Assembly: GCA_905210875.1 (NCBI GenBank)
Contig: CAJLYN010000020.1
Location: 1-17,773, forward strand
DNA length: 17,773 bases
Direction: 5' to 3'
From: an uncultured Bacteroides sp.
GTDB lineage: Bacteria; Bacteroidota; Bacteroidia; Bacteroidales; UBA11471
The first letter of the stretch is position 1; each line of letters opens with the position of its first letter. A program made the position numbers and the translations under genes. Below the pieces are notes generated by a model. That model did no database searches, was not told the origin of the DNA, and worked only from the letters and a program-made list of their open reading frames with translations. This document shows positions 1 through 7,206 of this stretch, piece after piece.

Positions 1-2
1 GG

Positions 3-530
3 TTTGGCGTCGACGATGCCAATACATCGGTATATGTGCCAATTTATACCGGTGCCTTGACCGAAGTACCCCTCTGCTTCCGCGAAGGTAACGGCTCTCT
101 TTATAAAGTGTCGTGGACATCGGCTTTCTGGATTTATAATTGGGTGGCCAATATGGCTTATGCCCGTTACAATCAGATGATACAAGATATCCGTCCGTTA
201 CAACAACAGATTGAGACGACCTTCAATGAACAACAGCCAAAACTTGAAGCCGATGTTCTGAAGATTTTTTATGACCAGCCCGAAAAGGCATTGGCTACAC
301 TCGATACATACAGTCGTCAGGCTGCCGACTCGTCGACAGTGCGGTGGCGTGAGTTGGGAGAGTATTTGATGGTCAAATATCTGGATGGAAATCGCAAACG
401 AGAAAAAGACGGAGAGTTCCTCTATAATGCTTACGGCATACCCGAGTATCCTGAGTTTCCCGGTTATTCCGACGAATTCTACCGGGCAATTGTCGAAGAT
501 GCCGGTGATCGTCTTAAAGTCACATTTTAG
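3..530 (+). CDS. C69 family dipeptidase, C-terminal part (5' truncated)
   Basis: This is the last 175 codons of a gene that begins left of the window; the frame is open from base 3 and ends at TAG 528-530. The visible start FGVDDANTSVYVPIY and the later SWTSAFWIYNWVANMAY and GDRLKV segments match, from memory, the C-terminal half of Bacteroidales peptidase family C69 (PepD-like dipeptidases). These are N-terminal-nucleophile hydrolases of roughly 500-570 residues that cleave dipeptides. The catalytic Cys lies near the mature N-terminus and is outside the window, so activity cannot be judged here. The internal ATG at base 36 is not a plausible start because coding similarity continues upstream of it. 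No terminator is obvious between this stop and the next promoter at 551. Family call is firm; substrate is unknown. Confidence 0.85.
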   Translation, partial: FGVDDANTSVYVPIYTGALTEVPLCFREGNGSLYKVSWTSAFWIYNWVANMAYARYNQMIQDIRPLQQQIETTFNEQQPKLEADVLKIFYDQPEKALATLDTYSRQAADSSTVRWRELGEYLMVKYLDGNRKREKDGEFLYNAYGIPEYPEFPGYSDEFYRAIVEDAGDRLKVTF

Positions 531-550
531 ACGACAAAGTCAAGAAAACC

Positions 551-583
551 TTTGGCAGATTCAAAGAATTTTCACTATCTTTG
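551..583 (+). promoter_or_regulatory. Bacteroidales promoter for the phosphohexomutase gene
   Basis: A -33 box TTTG (551-554) and a -7 box TATCTTTG (576-583) are separated by 21 nt, an exact match to the Bacteroidetes sigma-ABfr consensus TTTG/TAnnTTTG. Transcription would start near base 590, giving a leader of about 110 nt before ATG 701. The assignment rests on the consensus only. Confidence 0.75.
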
Positions 584-593
584 GGTAAGATAG

Positions 594-667
594 GATGCAA
601 CTTGGCATTGTCAATGGGTGAAAACTTGATTTCTCGGTTGTTCATGATTTGACGATACAGTTGCATC
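594..667 (+). promoter_or_regulatory. Predicted structured 5' leader RNA of the phosphohexomutase gene
   Basis: The leader contains a 9-bp perfect inverted repeat, GATGCAACT (594-602) with AGTTGCATC (659-667). Nested inside is a second 8-bp helix, 607-614 with 649-656, including one U-G pair. A third helix, 618-626 with 636-645, has a bulged G640 and ends in a 9-nt loop. Together these form one extended hairpin that starts a few bases after the predicted transcription start and ends 33 nt before ATG 701. No T-run follows, so it is not a terminator. I do not recognise it as a known riboswitch or leader class. A cis-regulatory or mRNA-stabilising role is inference. Confidence 0.45.
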
Positions 668-700
668 GGCATAAGAGACATTCATTTTAAAAATCATATT

Positions 701-2449
701 ATGGAAAACGACGCATTACTCAAAGAGGTAACCGCAAGGGCCCAACAGTGGCTGGGCGAAGGTTACGATGCAGAAACGCGTGCCGAAGTGCAGCGTCTGC
801 TCGACAAAGAAGACAAGACCGACCTTATAGAGGCATTCTATAAAGATTTGGAGTTTGGTACCGGCGGTCTGCGCGGTATTATGGGCGTGGGCACTAATCG
901 TATGAACATCTATACCGTAGGTGCTGCTACACAGGGATTGGCCAATTATTTGAAAAAAGAATTTGCCACTCTGCCCCAAATAAAGGTGGTTATAGGCCAT
1001 GACTGCCGTAACAACAGCCGTAAGTTTGCCAAAATATCGGCCGACATTTTCTCTGCCAACGGTATCAAGGTCTATCTTTTTGAATCGTTGCGTCCTACCC
1101 CCGAAATGTCATATGCCATTCGCGAGTTGGGTTGCCAGAGCGGTATCATACTCACAGCCTCGCACAATCCCAAAGAATATAACGGATACAAGGCCTATTG
1201 GGACGATGGTGCCCAGATGGTATCACCACACGATAAGAACACCATATCCGAAGTAAATAAAGTACGTTCAGTATCGGATATTAAATTCAGAAGGAATCCA
1301 GAGCTGATAGAAATCATCGGCAAGGAAATCGATGAGAAATACATTGCCCGCATCAAGGCTCTCTCGCTCAATCCCGAAGCCATTGCCCGTCAACACGATT
1401 TGAAAATCGTTTACACGCCGATTCATGGTACCGGTATAATGCTTATACCTAAAACTTTGGCTGCCTACGGATTCACTCAAGTGATACATGTTCCCGAGCA
1501 AGATGTCATCAGTGGTGACTTCCCCACCGTGAAATCGCCCAACCCCGAAGAGCCGGCCGCTCTCGACTTGGCTATACGTAAGGCCAAGGAGGTTGATGCT
1601 GATATCGTGCTGGCCTCTGATCCAGATGCCGACCGCATGGGTATTGCTATCAAGAACGACAAGGGCGAATGGATACTTGTAAACGGTAATCAAAATGCGC
1701 TGCTTTTCACCAATTATCTGATATCACAATATAAAGCTACCGGCCGTATCGAAGAGGGGGCTTACATGGTTAAGACCATTGTTACCACCGAATTAATGAA
1801 GAAAATTGCCGATCGCAACGGTATCGAGTGCTTCGACGTCTACACCGGTTTCAAGTGGATAGCCGCTGTTATGCGGGAGCTTGAAGGCAAACGTCAGTAT
1901 ATAGGGGGCGGCGAGGAGAGCTATGGTTTCCTTGTTGAAGATTTTGTTCGGGACAAAGATGCTGTGTCGGCTTGTGCCATGATGGCCGAGATTGCTGCCT
2001 GGGCAAAAGATAACGGCAAGACGATGTATGAACTCTTGCAGGATATCTACGTAGAGTATGGCTTCTCCAAGGAAAAAGGTATCTCTGTTGTGCGAAAAGG
2101 TAAATCCGGTGCCGAAGAAATAGAGGCCATGATGAAGAATTATCGCGAGCACCCCATTACCGAGATAGCAGGTTCGAAGGTCGTTTTGACCAAAGATTAT
2201 GCCACCTTGGTTGCTCAGGATATTGTCGCAGGAGAGAAATTTACTCTTAATATGCCTACGACCTCGAATGTCCTGCAATACTTTACCGAAGACGGAACCA
2301 AGGTGTCGATACGTCCCTCAGGAACAGAACCCAAAATTAAGTTCTATATCGAGGTAAGCGGAGAACTGCCGTCGCGTGCCGATTACGATAAGGTTGTAGC
2401 CGCCGCCGAAGAAAAAATCAAGGCTGTTGCCGCTTCGCTCGGAGTATAA
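701..2449 (+). CDS. Phosphoglucomutase/phosphomannomutase family phosphohexomutase
   Basis: A 582-residue alpha-D-phosphohexomutase of the long PGM2/PgcA-like subfamily, which interconverts hexose 1- and 6-phosphates, most often glucose, linking glycolysis to nucleotide-sugar and glycogen synthesis. All four signature motifs are present: the catalytic phosphoserine loop TASHNP (152-157, Ser154), the Mg-binding loop DPDADR (307-312), the sugar-binding GEESYG (404-409) and the phosphate-binding RPSGTEPK (538-545). Length is usual for the subfamily and no secretion signal is visible, so it should be cytosolic. The start at ATG 701 lies in an A/T-rich context without a clear Shine-Dalgarno, as is common in this phylum. 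It is transcribed alone: a promoter and structured leader precede it and a strong terminator follows. Glucose versus mannose preference cannot be read from the sequence. Confidence 0.93.
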   Translation: MENDALLKEVTARAQQWLGEGYDAETRAEVQRLLDKEDKTDLIEAFYKDLEFGTGGLRGIMGVGTNRMNIYTVGAATQGLANYLKKEFATLPQIKVVIGHDCRNNSRKFAKISADIFSANGIKVYLFESLRPTPEMSYAIRELGCQSGIILTASHNPKEYNGYKAYWDDGAQMVSPHDKNTISEVNKVRSVSDIKFRRNPELIEIIGKEIDEKYIARIKALSLNPEAIARQHDLKIVYTPIHGTGIMLIPKTLAAYGFTQVIHVPEQDVISGDFPTVKSPNPEEPAALDLAIRKAKEVDADIVLASDPDADRMGIAIKNDKGEWILVNGNQNALLFTNYLISQYKATGRIEEGAYMVKTIVTTELMKKIADRNGIECFDVYTGFKWIAAVMRELEGKRQYIGGGEESYGFLVEDFVRDKDAVSACAMMAEIAAWAKDNGKTMYELLQDIYVEYGFSKEKGISVVRKGKSGAEEIEAMMKNYREHPITEIAGSKVVLTKDYATLVAQDIVAGEKFTLNMPTTSNVLQYFTEDGTKVSIRPSGTEPKIKFYIEVSGELPSRADYDKVVAAAEEKIKAVAASLGV

Positions 2450-2468
2450 CTGTCCTTGAATATCCACT

Positions 2469-2506
2469 AGCGTGAGGCCCGAAGATAACTCTTCGGGCCT
2501 CACGCT
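2469..2506 (+). terminator. Terminator hairpin after the phosphohexomutase gene
   Basis: A perfect 17-bp stem (2469-2485 with 2490-2506) closes on a TAAC loop 20 nt after the stop codon. The sequence after it, ATGTTTATTT, is T-rich on the plus strand. Because the stem is symmetric it could also block transcripts arriving from the minus strand. Confidence 0.85.
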
Positions 2507-2734
2507 ATGTTTATTTCTAAAAGAGCCAATCTTAGTTGACAAATTATTTTATAAATTCAATAACTGTTCCATGTGCGGTGATTGTGCGTTTCACAAAGAG
2601 AGGTGTAATTATCTTTACGCTTTCGTGTACCGATACATTTATGACGGCTTTTGAGCCAGTCATAAGTTCCGGATTATTTTGGCGAGCTTCTTTCATCATT
2701 TGGTCGACGGCATTGTTGCGGAGAGATGTATAAA
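2507..2734. other. Intergenic stretch between convergent genes
   Basis: Between the two terminators at 2469-2506 and 2731-2765 I see only the 52-codon minus-strand frame described separately. No repeat, promoter match or RNA gene is evident. Confidence 0.5.
2544..2699 (-). other. Possible small gene or C-terminal gene remnant (51 aa)
   Basis: On the minus strand a frame is open from a stop at 2742-2744 to TAA at 2544-2546. Its first ATG codons are at 2699 and 2696. The product starts MMKEARQNNPELMTGSK and ends ITAHGTVIEFIK. Residue and codon usage look like real Bacteroidales coding sequence: mixed charged residues, no rare-codon runs, and a hydrophobic-alternating C-terminus suggestive of beta strands. 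I do not recognise a family. There is no convincing ribosome site or promoter; the frame begins directly downstream of the ppdK terminator. It may be the tail of a gene whose 5' part was lost, a small gene expressed by read-through, or chance. Confidence 0.3.
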
Positions 2735-2765
2735 AATACCTCTACTCGCAGCGGGTAGAGGTATT
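2731..2765 (-). terminator. Rho-independent terminator of ppdK
   Basis: An 11-bp perfect stem (2735-2745 with 2755-2765), extendable by a few pairs inside its 9-nt loop, is followed on the minus strand by a T tract (complement of 2731-2736). It lies 26 nt beyond the ppdK stop codon. Confidence 0.85.
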
Positions 2766-2790
2766 GAGAGGGAAAGTGGAATAAAATCTG

Positions 2791-5502
2791 TTATTCAACA
2801 GCAGCCTGCGCCGCAGCTACGCGGGCGATGGGTACACGGTAGGGACTGCAACTTACATAGTTCATGCCGAGTGAAGCGCAGAATTTTACCGATGAAGGTT
2901 CGCCTCCGTGTTCGCCGCAGATACCCACTTTCAAGCCAGGCTTGGTGGAGCGACCTTTTTCAACGCCCATACGTACGAGTTGGCCTACACCTTTCTGGTC
3001 GAGCACTTCGAACGGGTCGGTTTTGAGAATGCCTTTTTCCTTGTAGATTTTAAGGAATTTCCCGGCATCGTCGCGAGAGTAACCGAATGTCATTTGGGTA
3101 AGGTCGTTGGTTCCGAACGAGAAGAAGTCGGCCACCTCGGCAATCTGGTCGGCTGTAAGTGCAGCTCGTGGTACTTCAATCATTGTACCTACTTTGTAGG
3201 CTATGCTGTCGCCGCGTTCGGCAAAGACCTGTGCGGCAGTGCGGTGTATCACTTCGGCTTGGAGTTTCAGCTCTTCGACCACACCTACGAGAGGAACCAT
3301 GATTTCGGGGAATACCTTGATGCCGTGAGATTTCACATTGAGGGCAGCCTCGATGATGGCGCGAGCCTGCATTTCGGTAATTTCGGGGTAGGTGCAGCCC
3401 AGACGGCAGCCGCGGTGTCCCAGCATGGGGTTGAATTCTGCCAGCGAGTCGCAGGCCAGTTTTACCTCTTCGATGGTGAGGCCCATCTCTTCGGCCAACT
3501 CTTTCTGGGTGGCCAGCTGGTGCGGAACAAATTCGTGCAAGGGGGGATCGAGCAGACGAATGGTTACGCCAAAGCCGTCCATAGCTTCAAAGATGCCTTC
3601 GAAGTCGCTGCGTTGCATGGGAAGGAGCTTGTCGAGGGCATGGCGACGTCCATCTTCGTCTTTGGAGAGAATCATCTCGCGCATGGCTTTGATACGGTTG
3701 CCTTCAAAGAACATGTGTTCGGTACGGCACAGACCGATACCTTTGGCTCCGAATTTGCGGGCCACAGCTGCATCTTTAGGGGTATCGGCATTGGTGCGTA
3801 CATCGACTTTGGTGTATTTTTCGGCCAGGTTCATGATGGCGGCGAAATCTCCGCTCATGTCAGCCTCTACGGTGGGTACTTGTCCGTCGTATACCTCTCC
3901 GGTCGAACCGTTCAGCGAAATCCAGTCGCCCTCCTTGTAGGTCTTCCCGGCCATTTCGAGGGTGCGGGCCTTGTAGTCGACTTTTATCTCTCCGGCACCC
4001 GACACACAGCATTTGCCCATACCGCGGGCCACTACGGCTGCGTGTGAGGTCATACCGCCGCGGGCGGTGAGAATACCTTGTGCTACGCTCATGCCTCGCA
4101 GGTCTTCGGGCGAGGTCTCGATGCGTACCATGACCACTTTTTTACGTTTCTCGGCCCAGGCTTCGGCGTCGTCGGCAAAGAACACGATTTGACCGGCGGC
4201 TGCGCCCGGTGAGGCGGGAAGGCCTTTGGCCATGACGCGGGCACGTTTTACGGCGTCTTTGTCGAAAACCGGGTGGAGCAGTTCGTCGAGTTTCTGAGGC
4301 TCCATGCGTTTCAGTGCGGTTTTTTCGTCGATGATTCCGGCACGCAGCATATCCATGGCGATTTTCACCATGGCGGCACCGGTGCGTTTACCGTTGCGGG
4401 TCTGCAAGAGCCACAATTTCCCGTCCTGAATGGTAAATTCGAGGTCTTGCATATCTTTGAAGTAGTCTTCAAGTTTCTGTTGCGTCTCGATGAGGTCTTT
4501 GGCACACTCGGGCATCGACTCTTCGAGCGATGGATATTGAGCAGCACGGGTGGCCTCGTTTATGCCTTGGAGTTTTGCCCAGCGACGAGAACCTTCGAGG
4601 GTGATTTGTTGCGGGGTGCGTACACCGGCCACAACATCTTCGCCCTGTGCGTTGATAAGGTATTCGCCGTTGAAAATGTCTTCGCCCGTGGCGGCATCGC
4701 GTGTGAATGCCACACCGGTAGCCGAAGTGTCGCCCATGTTACCGAATACCATGGCCTGTACGTTTACGGCTGTTCCCCACTCTTCGGGAATCTGGTTCAT
4801 GCGGCGGTAGAGTATGGCGCGTTCGTTCATCCAACTGTCGAATACGGCGCAAATAGCACCCCACAGTTGTTCCCAAGGTGAGGTGGGGAAGTCTTTCCCG
4901 GTGCGGTTCTTCACTGCTGCTTTAAAACGGACAACCAGTTCTTTGAGGTCGTCGACCGTAAGTTCCGTGTCGTTTTTGATGTTTTTGGCGTTTTTTACCT
5001 CTTCCATCACCTCTTCAAACGGGTCGATGTCGTCTTTGTTTTGCGGTTTCATGCCCAGTACTACATCGCCGTACATCTGTACAAAGCGGCGGTACGAGTC
5101 CCATGCAAAGCGGGGATTCCCCGATTTCTTGGCAATACCTTCTACGGCTTCGTCGTTCATACCCAGATTGAGTACGGTGTCCATCATGCCGGGCATCGAT
5201 ACACGTGCACCCGAACGTACCGAAACGAGTAAGGGATTTTCGGCGTCACCAAATTTCTTTCCCATGAGTTTCTCAACGTGTGAAATGGCTTTTTCTACAT
5301 CGTCTTTCAACATTTTTACAACGGCATCTTTTCCGTTCTGGTTGTATGCGGTGCAGATTTCGGTCGTGATGGTAAATCCGGGAGGAACAGGTACACCGAT
5401 GAGGTTCATTTCGGCGAGATTGGCTCCTTTCCCACCCAAGAGGTCTTTCATGTCGGCGCGGCCTTCTGCTTGTCCGTTACCGAAAGTATAAACTTGTTTC
5501 AT
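2791..5502 (-). CDS. ppdK: Pyruvate, phosphate dikinase
   Basis: A 903-residue PPDK that reversibly converts ATP, phosphate and pyruvate to AMP, pyrophosphate and phosphoenolpyruvate in the cytosol. The N-terminal nucleotide-binding domain has GGKGANLAEM (23-32) and SVRSGARVSMPGMMDTVLN (94-112). The central swivelling domain carries the phospho-acceptor His487 in GGMTSHAAVVARG. The C-terminal PEP-utilising barrel has the signature FFSFGTNDLTQMTFGYSRDD (793-812) and the likely catalytic Cys862 in ICGEHGGEP. Length is normal and no key residue is missing. The start at ATG 5502 sits 71 nt after the predicted transcription start, and the gene has its own terminator, so it appears monocistronic. 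In Bacteroidales it may serve PPi-linked glycolysis or gluconeogenesis; direction cannot be told from sequence. Confidence 0.97.
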   Translation of the reverse strand: MKQVYTFGNGQAEGRADMKDLLGGKGANLAEMNLIGVPVPPGFTITTEICTAYNQNGKDAVVKMLKDDVEKAISHVEKLMGKKFGDAENPLLVSVRSGARVSMPGMMDTVLNLGMNDEAVEGIAKKSGNPRFAWDSYRRFVQMYGDVVLGMKPQNKDDIDPFEEVMEEVKNAKNIKNDTELTVDDLKELVVRFKAAVKNRTGKDFPTSPWEQLWGAICAVFDSWMNERAILYRRMNQIPEEWGTAVNVQAMVFGNMGDTSATGVAFTRDAATGEDIFNGEYLINAQGEDVVAGVRTPQQITLEGSRRWAKLQGINEATRAAQYPSLEESMPECAKDLIETQQKLEDYFKDMQDLEFTIQDGKLWLLQTRNGKRTGAAMVKIAMDMLRAGIIDEKTALKRMEPQKLDELLHPVFDKDAVKRARVMAKGLPASPGAAAGQIVFFADDAEAWAEKRKKVVMVRIETSPEDLRGMSVAQGILTARGGMTSHAAVVARGMGKCCVSGAGEIKVDYKARTLEMAGKTYKEGDWISLNGSTGEVYDGQVPTVEADMSGDFAAIMNLAEKYTKVDVRTNADTPKDAAVARKFGAKGIGLCRTEHMFFEGNRIKAMREMILSKDEDGRRHALDKLLPMQRSDFEGIFEAMDGFGVTIRLLDPPLHEFVPHQLATQKELAEEMGLTIEEVKLACDSLAEFNPMLGHRGCRLGCTYPEITEMQARAIIEAALNVKSHGIKVFPEIMVPLVGVVEELKLQAEVIHRTAAQVFAERGDSIAYKVGTMIEVPRAALTADQIAEVADFFSFGTNDLTQMTFGYSRDDAGKFLKIYKEKGILKTDPFEVLDQKGVGQLVRMGVEKGRSTKPGLKVGICGEHGGEPSSVKFCASLGMNYVSCSPYRVPIARVAAAQAAVE

Positions 5503-5579
5503 ATAAAAATAAGATTGTTATAAGGTTTTGTCTTTACAAAATACAAATAGACTGATAAAAATGTTTTTCTTGGTGTTTA

Positions 5580-5611
5580 CAAAAATAAAATGAATGATAG
5601 ATATATACAAA
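5580..5611 (-). promoter_or_regulatory. Bacteroidales promoter for ppdK
   Basis: Read on the minus strand, a -33 TTTG (5611-5608) and a -7 TATTTTTG (5587-5580) are 20 nt apart and both match the consensus exactly. Transcription would begin near 5573, with an A/T-rich leader of about 70 nt in which I see no strong structure. Confidence 0.7.
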
Positions 5612-5681
5612 AGTTTCCCTACCATATTTCCCGGCATATTGTTTTTTTGTCAATAGGTGGGGTAATTAAAAGAATAATCGC

Positions 5682-5689
5682 TACCTTTG
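5682..5689 (+). promoter_or_regulatory. Candidate -7 element for rlmD
   Basis: TACCTTTG matches the -7 consensus exactly. No good TTTG lies 17-23 nt upstream (the nearest, 5646-5649, is 32 nt away), so the promoter is incomplete by consensus. If used, transcription starts near 5696, which excludes the upstream in-frame TTG at 5687 and supports TTG 5723 as the start codon. Confidence 0.45.
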
Positions 5690-5722
5690 ACCGAATTTGT
5701 ATTTATTCAAAAACTGTTTGTT

Positions 5723-7138
5723 TTGGCTCGTAAAAAGAAAGAACTTCCTGTCTTGGAGCAGGTGGAGATAACCGATATTGCCGCAGAAGGAAAGTCGGTG
5801 GCGCGGGTAAACGACCTGGTCGTTTTTGTTCCCTACGGAGCGCCGGGCGACATTGTCGATGTACAGATATACCGCAAGAAACATAAATATGCCGAAGGTC
5901 GCATCGTGCGTATGCACAAGGCTTCGCCCATGCGTGTGACGCCGTTTTGCGAACATTTCGGCGTATGTGGTGGCTGCAAGTTTCAGCACATTCCCTATGA
6001 CCGTCAGTTGCAGTTCAAGCAGAAACAGGTATTCGACAATCTGACCCGCATCGGAAAAATACCCTTGCCCGAGTTCGATCCCATCAAAGGGTCGGTCCGC
6101 ACCGAGTTCTATCGTAACAAGCTCGAATTTACCTTCTCCAACAAATCTTGGCTTACGCCTGAGCAGTTGGCTTCGGCCGAGGAATATACCGACCGCAATG
6201 CCTTGGGATTCCACATTCCCGGTATGTTCGATAAGGTGCTTGACATCAAGAAGTGCTGGCTGCAAGACGATATCTCCAATCGCATACGGTTGGCCATCAA
6301 ACAGTTTGCTATTGATAACGACTATCCGTTCTTCGATTTGCGCGAGCAGACCGGTCTCATGCGCAATATCATTGTGCGCACGGCTTCGACGGGCGAAATC
6401 ATGCTCATTGTGGTCTTTTACGAAGACGATGCTCCCCGCATCGAAGCCCTGATGAGTTTTATTGCCCGGGAATTTCCTCAGATAACCTCGCTTCTTTATA
6501 TCATCAACTCCAAGGCCAACGATACGATTACCGACCGCGAAGTGCATACCTTCCTTGGACGTGACTACATTCTCGAAGAGATGGACGGTCTGCGCTTCAA
6601 GATAGGGCCCAAGTCGTTTTATCAGACCAACTCGGCCCAGGCCTATGAATTGTACAAGGTGGCTGCCGATTTTGCTGCCCTCACCGGCAACGAGCTGGTC
6701 TATGACCTCTACACCGGTACCGGTACGATAGCCAACTTCATAGCACGCAAGGTGCGTAAGGTTATAGGTATAGAGTATGTACCCGAGGCTATCGAAGATG
6801 CCAAGGCCAATGCGGCTTTTAATGGTCTCGATAATACCCTTTTCTATGCCGGCGACATGAAAGACATACTCACGACCGACTTCATCGAGGAGCATGGACG
6901 TCCCGATGTCATCATTACCGACCCGCCCCGTGCCGGTATGCACGACGATGTGGTGAAGACCATTCTTTTTGCTTCGCCGCGTCGCATTGTATATGTGAGT
7001 TGCAATCCGGCGACACAGGCGCGCGACCTCGCCCTGCTCGATGTTGACTACCGGGTGGCACGGGTACAGCCCGTAGATATGTTCCCGCACACGCAACACG
7101 TTGAGAACGTAGTGCTGTTGGAGAAAAAAGAGAAATAA
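5723..7138 (+). CDS. rlmD: 23S rRNA (uracil-5-)-methyltransferase, RlmD/RumA type
   Basis: A 471-residue SAM-dependent enzyme of the TrmA/RumA family that forms 5-methyluridine in 23S rRNA (U1939 in E. coli numbering for RlmD). The N-terminus is a TRAM-like RNA-binding domain (about 8-65). It is followed by an iron-sulfur cluster motif, C76-x5-C82-x2-C85 with a later C178. The methyltransferase domain shows the SAM loop DLYTGTGTIANF (around 328-339), the TDPPRAG motif (399-405) and the nucleophile Cys427 in VSCNPATQARD. I place the start at TTG 5723 (MARKKKELPVLEQ), the N-terminus I remember for Bacteroidales homologues. A longer in-frame start at TTG 5687 overlaps the predicted -7 box. Some relatives (RlmCD) modify two uridines, so exact target is inferred. 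A terminator follows. Confidence 0.92.
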   Translation: MARKKKELPVLEQVEITDIAAEGKSVARVNDLVVFVPYGAPGDIVDVQIYRKKHKYAEGRIVRMHKASPMRVTPFCEHFGVCGGCKFQHIPYDRQLQFKQKQVFDNLTRIGKIPLPEFDPIKGSVRTEFYRNKLEFTFSNKSWLTPEQLASAEEYTDRNALGFHIPGMFDKVLDIKKCWLQDDISNRIRLAIKQFAIDNDYPFFDLREQTGLMRNIIVRTASTGEIMLIVVFYEDDAPRIEALMSFIAREFPQITSLLYIINSKANDTITDREVHTFLGRDYILEEMDGLRFKIGPKSFYQTNSAQAYELYKVAADFAALTGNELVYDLYTGTGTIANFIARKVRKVIGIEYVPEAIEDAKANAAFNGLDNTLFYAGDMKDILTTDFIEEHGRPDVIITDPPRAGMHDDVVKTILFASPRRIVYVSCNPATQARDLALLDVDYRVARVQPVDMFPHTQHVENVVLLEKKEK

Positions 7139-7142
7139 CAAG

Positions 7143-7172
7143 GAGAGAGGCTTTCACAAAACAGCCTCTCTC
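7143..7172 (+). terminator. Terminator after rlmD
   Basis: A perfect 10-bp stem (7143-7152 with 7163-7172) with a 10-nt loop is followed by TTTCATGTTT. It begins 4 nt after the rlmD stop codon. Confidence 0.75.
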
Positions 7173-7206
7173 TTTCATGTTTGGAAAAATCAAAAACAAG
7201 ATAGAA

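Noticed and set aside
2908..4047. A 379-codon plus-strand frame inside ppdK
   Set aside because: It is antisense to a complete PPDK with every catalytic motif and shows no domain of its own; codon-bias shadow.
5681..7141. A 486-codon minus-strand open frame covering all of rlmD
   Set aside because: It mirrors the real gene end to end, has Cys/His/Arg-rich composition without recognisable motifs, and is explained by the codon bias of rlmD. The plus-strand frame has all methyltransferase motifs.
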